Source: Lysinibacillus alkalisoli
Lineage (GTDB): Bacteria > Bacillota > Bacilli > Bacillales_A > Planococcaceae
Assembly (NCBI RefSeq): GCF_014643595.1
Contig: NZ_BMJT01000003.1
Coordinates: forward strand, 124,001 to 188,000
Length of the DNA: 64,000 nt
Reading direction: 5' to 3'
Shown here: piece by piece, positions 45,229-55,775 of the stretch
Layout: each line of letters starts with the position of its first letter
Position numbering within the stretch: position 1 is the stretch's first letter
Program-made: the position numbers and the translations under genes
Notes under the pieces: generated by a model
Told to the model about the DNA's origin: nothing
What the model saw: only the letters and a program-made list of their open reading frames with translations
Databases searched by the model: none

Positions 45229-46395
45229 TTATGTGAGATCAGGACGTTTCCAGCGTAGCGTAATTAATACACCAATGACTAGTACTACAACTGAAAAATA
45301 GTAAGGGTAGTTTAAATTTTGATCAAAGAGTGCGCCACCAATAATAGGCCCGAAAATATTGCCAAGGCTTGAGAACATCGAATTCATTCCACCAACAAAA
45401 CCTTGCTCATTACCAGCAACACTAGATAGGTAGGAGGTAACGGCTGGACGAATCAAATCAAAGCCGATAAATATGACAAAAGTTACTAATAAAATCATAA
45501 AGTAACTAGATACAACTGTCATTAAGAAAGCTAAGATGGCAGATACAAATAACGCTAAGCGGATTAACCCAATCTCACCTAATCGTTTAACGAGTGGGTC
45601 TAATAGCAAAATTTGTGCAATCGCGCCTACAACTGCACCACCTGTAATAACAATCGCGATGTCACGTGCAGTAAAGCCAAACTTATGGTCAACGAATAAG
45701 CTAAATAAAGATTCAAAAGCAGCTAATCCGAAAGTGGAAACAAAGATCACAACAAAGGCAATAAAGTAGTAAGGATGGAAGATACGCTTAATCCCTTTTG
45801 TTTGCGTTGTACTTGTTTGTTTCACTTCTTCATAATCACGTGCAGGTTCTTTCAATAAAAGGAAAGATAAAATAGAAGCAATCACACCTAGTACACCAGC
45901 TGAGTAGAACGGGATACGTGTACCAAATTCAGCAAGGAATCCTCCAATACCAGGGCCAATAATAAAGCCTGTATTAATAGCAGCAGACATATAGCCAAGT
46001 GCCTTAGGGCGTGTATCTAGCGTAGTGATGTCTGCAATAAAAGCCGTTACAGCAGGCATGATGAAAGCCGCGCTGACCCCACCAAGCATACGTGAAATAA
46101 ATAATATTTCCACCGTTTTACCAAAGCCAAATAAAAATTCGGAAACCCCAAAAATAAATAGGCCTATAATAATCATAGGTTTACGCCCAATAGAGTCAAC
46201 GAATTTCCCTGCGATTGGTGAGACAATCAATTGTACAATGGCAAAGGCAGCCACCATAAAGCCAACGACCTGTCCACTAATATTGAGTTCATTCATAATG
46301 GTTGGCAACACAGGAATGACTAAACCAATGCCAAGAAAAGCAATAAATAAATTACTTAATAAGATAGCAAGCGTAAGTTTTGTTTGTTTGTTCAT
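45229..46395 (-). CDS. MFS multidrug efflux transporter, NorA/Bmr/Blt-like
   Basis: This 388-residue proton-coupled exporter has twelve helices. The motif A loop reads GKFVDSIGRKPMI, and motif C, typical of antiporters, reads AINTGFIIGPGIGG. Its length equals that of NorA, Bmr and Blt. ATG 46395 has AAAGGAG upstream; the longer frame to 46464 is leader sequence. A strong terminator and a 4-codon frame lie in the presumed 5' leader, suggesting attenuation. No MerR/TetR regulator is adjacent. Substrates are not predictable. Confidence 0.88.
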   Translation of the reverse strand: MNKQTKLTLAILLSNLFIAFLGIGLVIPVLPTIMNELNISGQVVGFMVAAFAIVQLIVSPIAGKFVDSIGRKPMIIIGLFIFGVSEFLFGFGKTVEILFISRMLGGVSAAFIMPAVTAFIADITTLDTRPKALGYMSAAINTGFIIGPGIGGFLAEFGTRIPFYSAGVLGVIASILSFLLLKEPARDYEEVKQTSTTQTKGIKRIFHPYYFIAFVVIFVSTFGLAAFESLFSLFVDHKFGFTARDIAIVITGGAVVGAIAQILLLDPLVKRLGEIGLIRLALFVSAILAFLMTVVSSYFMILLVTFVIFIGFDLIRPAVTSYLSSVAGNEQGFVGGMNSMFSSLGNIFGPIIGGALFDQNLNYPYYFSVVVLVIGVLITLRWKRPDLT

Positions 46396-46500
46396 AATAC
46401 AATCTCCTTTGCAGTTAAAATAAAAGCTCACACTTATAGAACATGGCATCTTTGATTGCGTCATCGGTTTTTGTCAATTCGTTAACATAATTGTCGATAA

Positions 46501-46603
46501 GAAAAAGTGCCAATAAAATCATGAAAGATTTTACCGACACTTTCGAAATAGAAAGTAACCTATTGAGATCTCATGCGTTCTATACTAATGTGAGGTTATT
46601 ATA
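46501..46603 (-). promoter_or_regulatory. promoter and candidate transcription attenuator of the efflux gene
   Basis: On the minus strand a TATAAT (46603-46598) is followed by a leader with the short frame ATG AGA TCT CAA TAG (46574-46560). Next comes ACTTTC/GAAAGT, a small hairpin that would use part of the following stem. The terminator (46544-46501) has a fully paired stem of about 17 bp with loop TTTCAT and a T run. No minus-strand gene precedes it, so it sits in the leader of the efflux gene. Confidence 0.55.
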
Positions 46604-46794
46604 GCACGCTTCATTTATTTAGTCTTGTAAGAAGTGAGTAAAAAAGCACAACTTTTTTTACAGTAATTTAACAAGTGAAAGATTTGCTTGAAAAACGAAT
46701 TTTATTACGTAAAATGTACGACGAGCTGTGTGTAACAGAATAAAATATGCTATGATAAATGCTAATGCTACAAGTAGAAGGAGTACTAATAATT

Positions 46795-47172
46795 ATGAAA
46801 CGACGTGAGGCACGGGAGAAAGCATTACAAGCGCTTTTTCAGCTTGATAATACAGAGCTAACAATAGAAGAAGCTGTGAGTTATATTGAGGGAAATAATA
46901 ATGCTTTTTTTGAACATCTTGTTTTTGGTACAGTAAATCATTTACAAGAAATTGATGAAAAAATTGCAGGTCATTTACAAAATTGGTCTTTTGACCGTTT
47001 ACCTAAAGTAGAAAAGACAGCATTGCGTCTAGCAGTGTTTGAACTACTATATATGGAAGAAACACCTAAAAATGTTGTAGTTAATGAAGCAATTGAACTG
47101 TGTAAAACATTTTCTGATGATAAAGCTGCTAAATTTGTTAATGGCGTATTATCAAAAATGATTGAACAATAA
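46795..47172 (+). CDS. nusB: transcription antitermination factor NusB
   Basis: NusB is an RNA-binding partner of NusE in rRNA antitermination. It is 125 residues and all-helical, starting MKRREAREKALQALFQLD. ATG 46795 has AAGGAG upstream; the frame open to 46759 adds unlikely residues. It is the first of a run nusB-folD-xseA-xseB-ispA with very small gaps, a single operon likely. Confidence 0.94.
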   Translation: MKRREAREKALQALFQLDNTELTIEEAVSYIEGNNNAFFEHLVFGTVNHLQEIDEKIAGHLQNWSFDRLPKVEKTALRLAVFELLYMEETPKNVVVNEAIELCKTFSDDKAAKFVNGVLSKMIEQ

Positions 47173-47202
47173 TAATGGAGTTTGGAAGGGGAACTTAAGA
47201 CC

Positions 47203-48051
47203 ATGTCACAAATCATTAATGGCAAAGAAATTGGACAAAAAATTCGTGAGGAAGTACAAACGCGTGTAGCCACATTAAAAACGCAAGGCGTTACACCAGG
47301 CTTAGCTGTGATTCTTGTAGGGGAAAACCCTGCTTCAAAAACATATGTGGCGAATAAACAAAAATCGTGTGAAGCCATTGGTATGCACTCTGCTTTAATT
47401 AAGCTAGCAGAAGATGTTTCACAAGAAGCGTTACTAGCTGAAATCGCAAAATTAAACCAAGATGATGCGATTCACGGGATTTTAGTACAATTGCCATTGC
47501 CAAATCATATTGATGAGGATGCTGTGATTGGCGCTATTACACCAGCGAAAGATGTCGACGGCTTCTCACCAGTAAGTGTTGGTAAGATGATGTTAGGACA
47601 AGATACGTTTTTACCATGTACACCATATGGCATAATGAAGTTACTAGCGTATAGTGGTATTGAAGTGGCAGGCAAACATGCTGTAATTGTAGGACGTAGC
47701 CACATTGTAGGTAAACCAATGGGGCAATTATTGTTAAATGAAGATGCAACTGTAACTTATACACATTCAAAGACAGTAAATCTGCCTTATTATACAAAAC
47801 AAGCCGACATTATTATTGCAGCAGTAGGGCGACCAAACTTTATTACAGCGGAACATGTAAAAGAAGGTGCTGTGGTAATTGATGTTGGTATTAACCGCAA
47901 TGAACAAAATAAATTATGTGGTGATGTTGATTTTAAAGCGGTTGAAGGCATCGCTTCACATATTACACCTGTACCAGGTGGCGTTGGTCCAATGACGATT
48001 ACGATGTTACTGGATAACACCGTAAAAGCAGCAGAAAATACAGTTAAGTAA
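47203..48051 (+). CDS. folD: bifunctional methylene-THF dehydrogenase / methenyl-THF cyclohydrolase
   Basis: FolD interconverts 5,10-methylene- and 10-formyl-THF with NADP. It is 282 residues from ATG 47203 (GGAAGGGGA upstream). The catalytic Lys lies in YVANKQKSCE, and LVQLPLPNHID and VIVGRSHIVGKP are the family markers. It feeds the same folate pool as the gcv operon and yqgN. Confidence 0.95.
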   Translation: MSQIINGKEIGQKIREEVQTRVATLKTQGVTPGLAVILVGENPASKTYVANKQKSCEAIGMHSALIKLAEDVSQEALLAEIAKLNQDDAIHGILVQLPLPNHIDEDAVIGAITPAKDVDGFSPVSVGKMMLGQDTFLPCTPYGIMKLLAYSGIEVAGKHAVIVGRSHIVGKPMGQLLLNEDATVTYTHSKTVNLPYYTKQADIIIAAVGRPNFITAEHVKEGAVVIDVGINRNEQNKLCGDVDFKAVEGIASHITPVPGGVGPMTITMLLDNTVKAAENTVK

Positions 48052-48106
48052 AAGTGTGGGGCTTGCCAAAAAGGGAGCCTCCTTCTTTTTTGCGAGGAGT
48101 GTGTGT

Positions 48107-49450
48107 ATGACAAATTATTTAACCGTTCAAGCATTAACAAAATATATTAAAAGAAAATTTGAGGTAGATCCTCATTTGCGTAATGTCTTTGTACAAGGGG
48201 AGTTATCCAATGTTAAACTGCATACCTCAGGCCATATTTATTTTACATTAAAAGATGAGAAAACACGGATCAATGCCACAATGTTTAAAACACAAGCGCA
48301 GAAGCTGAGCTTTCGCCCCGAAAATGGCATGAAAGTGCTCATTCAAGGGGATGTCAATGTATATGAAGGTTATGGTACATATCAATTGTACGTACAAGAC
48401 ATGCAACCTGATGGTATTGGAAGTTTATTTGTTGCTTTTAATCAATTAAAAGAGCAGTTGCAAAAAGAAGGGTTATTTTTACCACAGTGGAAACAAACGA
48501 TTCCTACATACCCTAAAACAATCGCTGTTATTACAGCAACAACAGGGGCTGCTATTCGAGATATTTGTACGACCATTAATCGCAGGTATCAACAAGCAAA
48601 AATTGAAATTTATCCTGCACTTGTCCAAGGGAAACAAGCTGCACCTTCGATTGTAGAACGTATACAACAAGTGAACATGTTAGGGCGAGCTGACGTTATT
48701 ATTTGTGGTAGAGGTGGTGGCTCTATTGAGGATTTATGGGCTTTTAATGAAGAAGTCGTAGCACGTGCTATTTTCGAAAGTAGAATTCCTATCATTAGTG
48801 CAGTAGGTCATGAAACTGACACAACAATTGCCGATTTTGTTGCTGATTTACGTGCCCCAACGCCTACAGCGGCAGCGGAGCTAGCTGTACCAGACGATAA
48901 GGAATTACAAGAAAGAGTGTATAGTTACCAAACACGTATCAGTCATATGCTAAATACCAATTTAGCGAAACAACAACAGCGCTTACAATATCTCACACAA
49001 TCCTATGTATTGTTAGATCCACAGCGCTTACTGCGAGAGCCTATACAACAATTAGCCCAATTGGAGTCGCGTTTGCCACAAGTATTACATATGAAAAATA
49101 TGCAATATACTCAGCAAATGGAAAGATTGCAATATCGTTTGCAACAACATGGTCCAAAAGCTAAACTAGAACAGGTGAGTCAACAACTCGTTACATTAGG
49201 TGAGCGTTTACAGCGCAATATACTTCAGCAAGAAAGTAATGCTAAACAGCGCTTTGACGGTGCAGTGCGTGCTTTAACGACATTGAACCCTATGCAAACC
49301 TTGACGAGAGGTTTTCAAGTCACATATAAAGATGAAGCAATTGTGTCCTCTGTGACAAAATTACAAAAACATGATACAGTACACATTCAATTTAAAGATG
49401 GAAAAGCGACAGCACAAATTATAAATATAGAGGTGGAAGATAAATTATGA
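48107..49450 (+). CDS. xseA: exodeoxyribonuclease VII large subunit
   Basis: This is the catalytic subunit of ExoVII, which degrades single-stranded DNA in both directions. It has 447 residues from ATG 48107 (GAGGAG upstream). An N-terminal OB fold covers about 1-100, with the catalytic core marked by GRGGGSIEDLWAFNEE and SAVGHETDTT. A long coiled coil (about 270-400) binds XseB. It overlaps xseB by 4 bp. Confidence 0.95.
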   Translation: MTNYLTVQALTKYIKRKFEVDPHLRNVFVQGELSNVKLHTSGHIYFTLKDEKTRINATMFKTQAQKLSFRPENGMKVLIQGDVNVYEGYGTYQLYVQDMQPDGIGSLFVAFNQLKEQLQKEGLFLPQWKQTIPTYPKTIAVITATTGAAIRDICTTINRRYQQAKIEIYPALVQGKQAAPSIVERIQQVNMLGRADVIICGRGGGSIEDLWAFNEEVVARAIFESRIPIISAVGHETDTTIADFVADLRAPTPTAAAELAVPDDKELQERVYSYQTRISHMLNTNLAKQQQRLQYLTQSYVLLDPQRLLREPIQQLAQLESRLPQVLHMKNMQYTQQMERLQYRLQQHGPKAKLEQVSQQLVTLGERLQRNILQQESNAKQRFDGAVRALTTLNPMQTLTRGFQVTYKDEAIVSSVTKLQKHDTVHIQFKDGKATAQIINIEVEDKL

Positions 49451-49668
49451 CAACGTCATTAACGTTTTCTGAAGCGATTGAAGCACTTGAAAAAGTCGTT
49501 GCACAACTTGAAAGTGGCGAGGCAACATTAGAGGAAGCTGTTGACTTGTACACACAAGGCATGAAGTTATCTAAAATCTGTCAAGAAAAGCTACAAGTAG
49601 CCGAAAAGAAGATTGCTTCTATTATTGATGAAAATGGTAACGAACAACCGTTTGTGGAAGGGGAATAA
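49447..49668 (+). CDS. xseB: exodeoxyribonuclease VII small subunit
   Basis: This 73-residue helical hairpin protein binds several copies per XseA. SFxEAIxxLExIVxxLExG-type spacing is seen in LTFSEAIEALEKVVAQLESG. Its ATG overlaps the xseA stop (ATGA), so translation is coupled. ispA follows after 2 bp. Confidence 0.94.
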   Translation: MTTSLTFSEAIEALEKVVAQLESGEATLEEAVDLYTQGMKLSKICQEKLQVAEKKIASIIDENGNEQPFVEGE

Positions 49669-49670
49669 GC

Positions 49671-50552
49671 ATGACAACATTACAATCTTTTATGACGCAA
49701 CACATCCCAATGATTGAAGAGACGATGTACGGGGAAGTAAAAAGACTAGATATACCAAAAAATTTAAAAGAAGCGATGCTTTATTCTTTAGAAGCAGGCG
49801 GCAAGCGAGTGCGACCATTATTTGTGTTAGCGGTTTTAGACTTGTTTAATAAAACATATAAAACCGGCTACACAGTAGGTGCTGCATTAGAAATGGTACA
49901 CACATATTCGTTAATTCATGATGATTTGCCAAGTATGGATAACGACGATTATCGCCGAGGTAAATTAACGAATCATAAAGTATTTGGCGAAGCATTAGCT
50001 ATTTTAGCAGGTGATGCGTTGAATACGTTAAGTTTTGGTGTGATTGCCCGCATGCCAGAGTTGACACCGCAGCAAAAGGTAGAGCTTATTCATCTATTTA
50101 GTGAGGCAGCGGGTGCTGAAGGTATGGTAGGTGGTCAAGTACTTGATATTGAAGGCGAACAAAAACAGCTAACATTAGCAGAACTTGAACAAGTGCATAT
50201 TCATAAAACAGGTGCTCTATTACGTTTTGGCATTGAAGCGGGTGCTATTTTAGCAGATGCCACAGCAGAAGAACGCAGTCACCTTGTTGATTTTGCATAT
50301 CATATTGGATTAGCCTTCCAAATTAAAGATGATATTTTAGATGTGGAAGGTACTACAGAAGAGTTAGGCAAAACAGCAGGTAAAGATGAAGCTAGTGATA
50401 AGAGCACATACCCTGCTTTATTAACGTTAGCAGGAGCTAAAGAAAAATTAATAGAGCATTACGAGGCTGCTCTGCAAGCATTAGCACAAATTAACAAAGA
50501 TGCAGTTGTATTGGAAGAATTAACAAATTATATTGTGAAACGTAACAAATAA
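49671..50552 (+). CDS. ispA: farnesyl diphosphate synthase / polyprenyl synthetase
   Basis: This enzyme builds farnesyl diphosphate from DMAPP/GPP and IPP. It has 293 residues. The first Asp-rich motif is DDLPSMDNDD (about 84-93), and the second is DDILD near residue 222. GGGGAATAAGC precedes the ATG. It sits between xseB and dxs, linking the chain-elongation step to the first MEP step, and ispG of the same pathway is at 7.6 kb. Confidence 0.94.
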   Translation: MTTLQSFMTQHIPMIEETMYGEVKRLDIPKNLKEAMLYSLEAGGKRVRPLFVLAVLDLFNKTYKTGYTVGAALEMVHTYSLIHDDLPSMDNDDYRRGKLTNHKVFGEALAILAGDALNTLSFGVIARMPELTPQQKVELIHLFSEAAGAEGMVGGQVLDIEGEQKQLTLAELEQVHIHKTGALLRFGIEAGAILADATAEERSHLVDFAYHIGLAFQIKDDILDVEGTTEELGKTAGKDEASDKSTYPALLTLAGAKEKLIEHYEAALQALAQINKDAVVLEELTNYIVKRNK

Positions 50553-50700
50553 TTCAAGACATTAATACGTGTTTCAAAGCAATACTATGCTAAAATATGT
50601 GAGTATCCTATCAATATGAGGGTTTTATTTTGTACCAATCAATAACGCTGTTATAATGTTGAAAACGGTGAATACATTTATGAAAAGGTGTGTGAGGAAG

Positions 50701-52581
50701 GTGGATTTAACGACAATTACGAGTCCATCCTTTTTAAAAAGTTTATCGAAATCAGAGCTAGAAACATTGGCACAAGATATTCGTACTTTTTTAATTGAAA
50801 AGTGTTCAATAACGGGTGGTCATATTGGGCCAAACTTAGGTGTTGTTGAACTTACGATTATGTTGCATAAAATGTTTGATAGCCCAAAAGATAAATTTTT
50901 ATGGGATGTGGGCCACCAAGCTTACGTGCATAAAATTTTAACAGGTCGTGCGAGTCAATTTGATACACTACGTCAGTTCAAAGGGCTTTGTGGTTTCCCA
51001 AAGCTTGTGGAGAGTGAACATGATGAGTGGGAAACAGGTCATAGCTCGACGTCTCTTTCTGCCGCAATGGGTATGGCAGCTGCACGTGATATAAAGAAAG
51101 AAGACAATTATGTTATTCCAATCATTGGTGATGGTGCATTAACAGGTGGTATGGCGTTAGAAGCGTTAAATCATATTGGACATGCTAAAACAAATATGAT
51201 TGTGATTTTAAATGATAATGAAATGTCAATTGCGCCAAATGTTGGTGCACTGCATAGTATTCTAGGCCGTTTACGTACAGCTAAAGAATATGCTAAGGCA
51301 AAGGAAGAGATGGAATCTTTAATCCATAAAATCCCTGTTGTAGGTGGTAAATTAGCACAAACAGCTGAACGTGTAAAAGACAGCTTAAAATATCTAGTGG
51401 TATCAGGTGTGTTCTTTGAGGAGATGGGCTTTAAATATCTAGGCCCGATTGATGGGCATGATTTTGAGGCATTAGAAACGACATTGAACTATGCAAAAAA
51501 TGTAGAAGGCCCCGTATTAGTACACGTACTAACGAAAAAGGGTAAAGGGTATAAACCAGCTGAAGAAGATACGATTGGTACATGGCATGGTACAGGTCCT
51601 TATAAGATGGAAACAGGTGATTTTGTAAAATCAGCTGTCAAAGGTCCTGCTTGGAGTAGTTTAATTGCAGATACTGTGACGAAAATAGCAACAGATGATA
51701 ATCGTATTGCTACGATTACACCAGCAATGCCGGTTGGTTCTAAATTAGAAGGGTTTGCGAAAGCGTTCCCAAATCGTTTCTTTGATGTAGGGATTGCTGA
51801 GCAACATGCCGCAACAATGGCAGCAGGTTTAGCCACACAGAAAATGAAACCGTTTTTAGCGATCTATTCTACTTTTTTACAACGCGCATATGATCAAGTA
51901 TTGCATGATATTGCACGACCTAATTTAAATGTGTTTATCGGAATTGACCGAGCAGGTTTAGTTGGGGCAGATGGAGAGACTCATCAAGGTGTCTTTGATA
52001 TTTCATTTTTGCGTGCGTTACCAAATATGGTTATTATGATGCCTAAAGACGAAAACGAAGGACAACATATGGTAAAAACAGCAATTGATTACGATGGTGG
52101 TCCTATCGCTTTGCGTTATCCGAGAGGTAATGGTTTAGGTGTACCTATGGATAAAGAGCTTAAAGCTTTGCCAATCGGCAGTTGGGAAGTATTGCGTGAA
52201 GGTAAAGATGCCGTTATCTTAACCTTTGGCACTACAATTCCGATGGCGCTTGAGGCCGCAACACAATTAGCTACTGAAGGCATTGATGTTGAAATAGTGA
52301 ATGCACGCTTTATTAAACCATTAGATGAAGAGATGCTGCATCGTATTATGCGTGAACAAAAGCCTGTTATTACGTTAGAAGAAGCGGTTTTAGCAGGTGG
52401 CTTTGGCAGTGCTGTACTAGAGTTTGCTGCTGATCATCATTACACGGCGACAATAGATCGCATCGGGATTCCTGATGAGTTCATTGAGCATGGTAATGTG
52501 AATCAATTATTAGAAGAAATTAATGTAACAACAGATGAAACAATGGCACGAGTACGTAAACTTGTACCATTAAAGAAGTAG
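50701..52581 (+). CDS. dxs: 1-deoxy-D-xylulose-5-phosphate synthase
   Basis: This is the first step of the MEP pathway: TPP-dependent condensation of pyruvate with glyceraldehyde-3-phosphate. It has about 626 residues in three domains. The TPP/Mg site is [15 protein letters not shown], the transketolase-type region has [12 protein letters not shown], and the C-terminal domain is intact. GTG 50701 gives [13 protein letters not shown], aligning with known Dxs starts, but starts at 50656, 50680 and 50692 are possible. A separate promoter is likely in the 100 bp after ispA. Confidence 0.94.
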   Translation: MDLTTITSPSFLKSLSKSELETLAQDIRTFLIEKCSITGGHIGPNLGVVELTIMLHKMFDSPKDKFLWDVGHQAYVHKILTGRASQFDTLRQFKGLCGFPKLVESEHDEWETGHSSTSLSAAMGMAAARDIKKEDNYVIPIIGDGALTGGMALEALNHIGHAKTNMIVILNDNEMSIAPNVGALHSILGRLRTAKEYAKAKEEMESLIHKIPVVGGKLAQTAERVKDSLKYLVVSGVFFEEMGFKYLGPIDGHDFEALETTLNYAKNVEGPVLVHVLTKKGKGYKPAEEDTIGTWHGTGPYKMETGDFVKSAVKGPAWSSLIADTVTKIATDDNRIATITPAMPVGSKLEGFAKAFPNRFFDVGIAEQHAATMAAGLATQKMKPFLAIYSTFLQRAYDQVLHDIARPNLNVFIGIDRAGLVGADGETHQGVFDISFLRALPNMVIMMPKDENEGQHMVKTAIDYDGGPIALRYPRGNGLGVPMDKELKALPIGSWEVLREGKDAVILTFGTTIPMALEAATQLATEGIDVEIVNARFIKPLDEEMLHRIMREQKPVITLEEAVLAGGFGSAVLEFAADHHYTATIDRIGIPDEFIEHGNVNQLLEEINVTTDETMARVRKLVPLKK

Positions 52582-52588
52582 GATGACT

Positions 52589-53407
52589 ATGACAAAACAA
52601 CCAAAGGAACGTGTGGATGTTTTACTAGTAGAACGTGGCTTGTGTGAAACACGTGAAAAAGCAAAGCGTCATATTATGGCAGGTCTCGTTTTCTCCAATG
52701 AAGTGCGCATTGATAAAGCAGGTGAAAAAATAGCGATTGATGCGCCACTTCAAGTAAAAGGTTCAACATTAAAATATGTGAGCCGCGGTGGTTTGAAACT
52801 AGAAAAAGCGTTAACGTATTTTGATGTTACTGTACAAAATAAGCTAATGCTAGATATTGGTTCATCCACAGGTGGCTTTACAGATTGCGCATTACAAAAC
52901 GGTGCCAGTCATTGTTATGCTTTAGATGTTGGCTCTAATCAACTTGCGTGGAAGATACGGTCAGATGAGCGAGTTACTGTGATGGAACGCACGAACTTTC
53001 GCTATACAACACCGAGTGATTTAACAGAAGGGCTCCCGCATTTTGCTACAATAGATGTCTCATTTATTTCATTATCGCTTATTTTACCTGTGTTGTATCA
53101 AATTTTACTACCGCAAGGCGATGTGATTGCTTTGGTAAAACCACAATTTGAAGCAGGTAAAGAACATGTAGGAAAAAAGGGCATTGTACGAGATGCTGCT
53201 GTGCATCTTATGGTATTAGAAAAAACAGCACAAATGGCAGCTGAAGTTGGCTTTGTTGTAAAGAATGCCACCTATTCACCGATTACAGGTGGTGAAGGTA
53301 ACATTGAATTTTTATTCCATTTAGTGAAACCTAATGAAGCGCAAAATATCACAGCCTTTACTGACTTTAATATGCTAGTTAAAGAGGCTCATCAACAACT
53401 AAAGTAA
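52589..53407 (+). CDS. TlyA family rRNA (cytidine-2'-O)-methyltransferase
   Basis: This protein has 272 residues. An N-terminal S4 RNA-binding domain (VDVLLVERGLCETREKAK) is followed by an FtsJ-type SAM domain with LDIGSSTGGFTDC (about residues 85-97) and the catalytic-type Lys in VKPQFEAGKEHVGKKG. It corresponds to B. subtilis YqxC. ATG 52589 follows AGGA; ATG 52583 is in frame too. TlyA methylates 16S and 23S rRNA in mycobacteria. It begins just after dxs. Confidence 0.9.
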   Translation: MTKQPKERVDVLLVERGLCETREKAKRHIMAGLVFSNEVRIDKAGEKIAIDAPLQVKGSTLKYVSRGGLKLEKALTYFDVTVQNKLMLDIGSSTGGFTDCALQNGASHCYALDVGSNQLAWKIRSDERVTVMERTNFRYTTPSDLTEGLPHFATIDVSFISLSLILPVLYQILLPQGDVIALVKPQFEAGKEHVGKKGIVRDAAVHLMVLEKTAQMAAEVGFVVKNATYSPITGGEGNIEFLFHLVKPNEAQNITAFTDFNMLVKEAHQQLK

Positions 53408-53438
53408 AACACGTTCAGTACGCTGAACGTGTTTTTTC
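53406..53438 (+). terminator. Rho-independent terminator of the TlyA gene
   Basis: AAACACGTTCAG pairs with CTGAACGTGTTT with a 4-base loop and a T run; it begins at the stop codon. Confidence 0.92.
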
Positions 53439-53507
53439 TTGTACTTTTATGCATAAAGTGTTAGTGTATTTATACAAATCATTAATTATTTATAAGAGGT
53501 GGATAAT

Positions 53508-53957
53508 ATGAATAAAGGCCAACGTCATATCCGGATTCGGGATATTATTGCTAATCACGAGGTTGAAACACAAGACGACCTAGTCGAACATTTGAAAAAT
53601 GCCGGCTATAATGTGACGCAAGCAACCGTGTCGCGTGATATTAAAGAATTGCATTTAGTGAAGGTACCGCTACAAGATGGGCGTTATAAATATAGTTTAC
53701 CTGCTGACCAACGTTTTAATCCTATCCAAAAACTACACCGTGCATTAGCTGATGCATTTGTGAGTATTGATGGGGCAACGCATTTTTTACTAATGAAAAC
53801 ATTGCCTGGTAACGCCAATGCCATTGCCTCTTTACTCGATCATTTAGACTGGGAAGAGATTATGGGGACCATTTCAGGGGATGACACAATCCTTATTATT
53901 TGTCACAATGAAGAAGAGAGAGAACGTATTAAAGAACGTTTACTAGAAATGCTTTAA
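53508..53957 (+). CDS. argR: arginine repressor (ArgR/AhrC)
   Basis: This hexameric regulator of arginine synthesis and catabolism has 149 residues. A winged helix with [12 protein letters not shown] (about 37-48) is the DNA-reading part, and the C-terminal [12 protein letters not shown] binds arginine. ATG 53508 has GAGGTGG upstream; the GTG at 53499 overlaps that site. It lies before recN as in B. subtilis (ahrC). Confidence 0.95.
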   Translation: MNKGQRHIRIRDIIANHEVETQDDLVEHLKNAGYNVTQATVSRDIKELHLVKVPLQDGRYKYSLPADQRFNPIQKLHRALADAFVSIDGATHFLLMKTLPGNANAIASLLDHLDWEEIMGTISGDDTILIICHNEEERERIKERLLEML

Positions 53958-53974
53958 CTTTGAGGTGATGGATT

Positions 53975-55669
53975 TTGTTAAGAGAGCTTAGTATTCGCAA
54001 CTTCGCGATTATTGAAGATTTAACCGTTAGTTTTGCTAATGGTTTAACCGTATTAACAGGAGAAACAGGAGCGGGTAAATCAATTATTATTGATGCTGTT
54101 CATTTATTAGCAGGTGGTAGAGGCTCACAAGAGTTTATTCGACATGGTGCTAGAAAAGCAGAATTGGGTGGTTTATTTCAAATCACATCACAATCTCATC
54201 CTGTTTTTACAAAACTAGAAGAAGCTGGTATTGAAGTTGAAGAAGGCACGATTATTTTACGGCGTGATTTAACAGACGCAGGGAAAAGCATTTGTCGCAT
54301 TAATGGCAAGTTAGTACCGCTCTCTGTTTTGCGTCATATTGGCGCTTATCTGATAGATATTCACGGGCAACATGAGAATCAAGAATTAATGGATGAAAAA
54401 CGCCATATTGAATTACTTGATTATTTTGCTGGGGATATGATACAGCCTTTAAAACAAAACTATGTGACGGCTTATGAAAAATATCGGGAGTTGCGACGAG
54501 AGCTTGAGGCAGTATCTATTGATGAACAACGTATTGCACAACGTATTGATTTATATCAATTTCAATTAAATGAACTAGAGTCTGCCGCCTTACAACAAGG
54601 TGAGGAAGAAATATTACATGAAGAACGAAAAAAACTGATGAATTTTAATAAAATTTATGAGTCTGCTAATATTGCATATGAAGCATTGTCTGGAGAGCAA
54701 CACGGTCTAGATTTTATTCGGCATGCGATGCAAGCCTTACAAGATGTCGCTAATCTTGACGACCAATTTAAAGAGGCAGCAGAAGCAGTTTCATCTGCAT
54801 TTTATGCTTTGGAGGATGCAAGTTATCAAACGCAAAGTAATTTAGATACGTTAGAGTTTGACCCCATGCGATTAAATGAGGTTGAAGAGCGTTTAACAAC
54901 GATCCAAACAATGAAACGCAAATACGGCGCTACTATTGAAGAAATTTTAACCTATGAAGCTCGAATCTCAGAAGAACTACATGAATTATTGCACCATGAT
55001 GAAACATTGCATAAAAAAGAACAACAAGTGATTGAGATGAAGGAGACATTAACAGAGCTCGCACAAGGTCTTTCTCTTATTCGTAAACAAGCAGCTGGGC
55101 AGTTAAGTGAGGCCATTATGAAAGAGCTACGCTTATTACATATGGAGAAGGCTAAATTTGTTGTGCATATTAATGAAGCCGTACAATTTGACCAAAATGG
55201 TCTAGATGAAATTGCTTTTTATATTTCCACCAACGTAGGTGAACCACCTAAATCATTGCCTAAAATTGCTTCAGGTGGTGAGTTGTCACGTATGATGCTA
55301 GCATTGAAAACGATTTTTTCTTCCAATAATGGTGTGACATCTATTATTTTTGATGAAGTAGATACAGGAGTTAGCGGGCGAGTTGCACAAGCGATTGCTG
55401 AGAAGATTGCAGCTATTGCTGTTAACTCACAAGTGCTTTGTATTTCACATTTGCCACAAGTTGCAGCTATGGCAGACCATCATTATTTTATTAAAAAAGA
55501 AGTAGAGCAAAATCGTACCTATACATCATTAACGGAAATTGATGAGCAAGCACGAATTGAAGAATTATCCCGCATGATGAGCGGTGCAGAGATTACAGAC
55601 TTGACACTACAACATGCCAAAGAATTAAGAGAGATGGCAGATGAGCGCAAAAAACAATTGCATATGTAA
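53975..55669 (+). CDS. recN: DNA repair protein RecN
   Basis: This SMC-like ATPase acts early in double-strand break repair. It has 564 residues. Walker A GETGAGKS lies at about 29-36, the long coiled-coil arms span about 150-380, and the ABC signature ASGGELSRMML and Walker B IIFDEVDTGVSG are near the C-terminus. Its start is TTG 53975 after GAGGTGATGG. In spore formers spoIVB lies between recN and spo0A; it is absent. Confidence 0.95.
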   Translation: MLRELSIRNFAIIEDLTVSFANGLTVLTGETGAGKSIIIDAVHLLAGGRGSQEFIRHGARKAELGGLFQITSQSHPVFTKLEEAGIEVEEGTIILRRDLTDAGKSICRINGKLVPLSVLRHIGAYLIDIHGQHENQELMDEKRHIELLDYFAGDMIQPLKQNYVTAYEKYRELRRELEAVSIDEQRIAQRIDLYQFQLNELESAALQQGEEEILHEERKKLMNFNKIYESANIAYEALSGEQHGLDFIRHAMQALQDVANLDDQFKEAAEAVSSAFYALEDASYQTQSNLDTLEFDPMRLNEVEERLTTIQTMKRKYGATIEEILTYEARISEELHELLHHDETLHKKEQQVIEMKETLTELAQGLSLIRKQAAGQLSEAIMKELRLLHMEKAKFVVHINEAVQFDQNGLDEIAFYISTNVGEPPKSLPKIASGGELSRMMLALKTIFSSNNGVTSIIFDEVDTGVSGRVAQAIAEKIAAIAVNSQVLCISHLPQVAAMADHHYFIKKEVEQNRTYTSLTEIDEQARIEELSRMMSGAEITDLTLQHAKELREMADERKKQLHM

Positions 55670-55775
55670 AAAATCTCCTTTGTTGAAAAATGGGGAATTA
55701 GTAAAAAAATGAGGAATTTAAGCTGAAGCGCTGTATTTCTCGTTTTTTTATCGTGATTGAAAGTGTATTACGAGG

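Noticed and set aside
48060-48096. Possible terminator between folD and xseA (GGGAG/CTCC with T run)
   Set aside because: The stem is short and imperfect, and the flanking genes form a conserved operon. Too weak to list.
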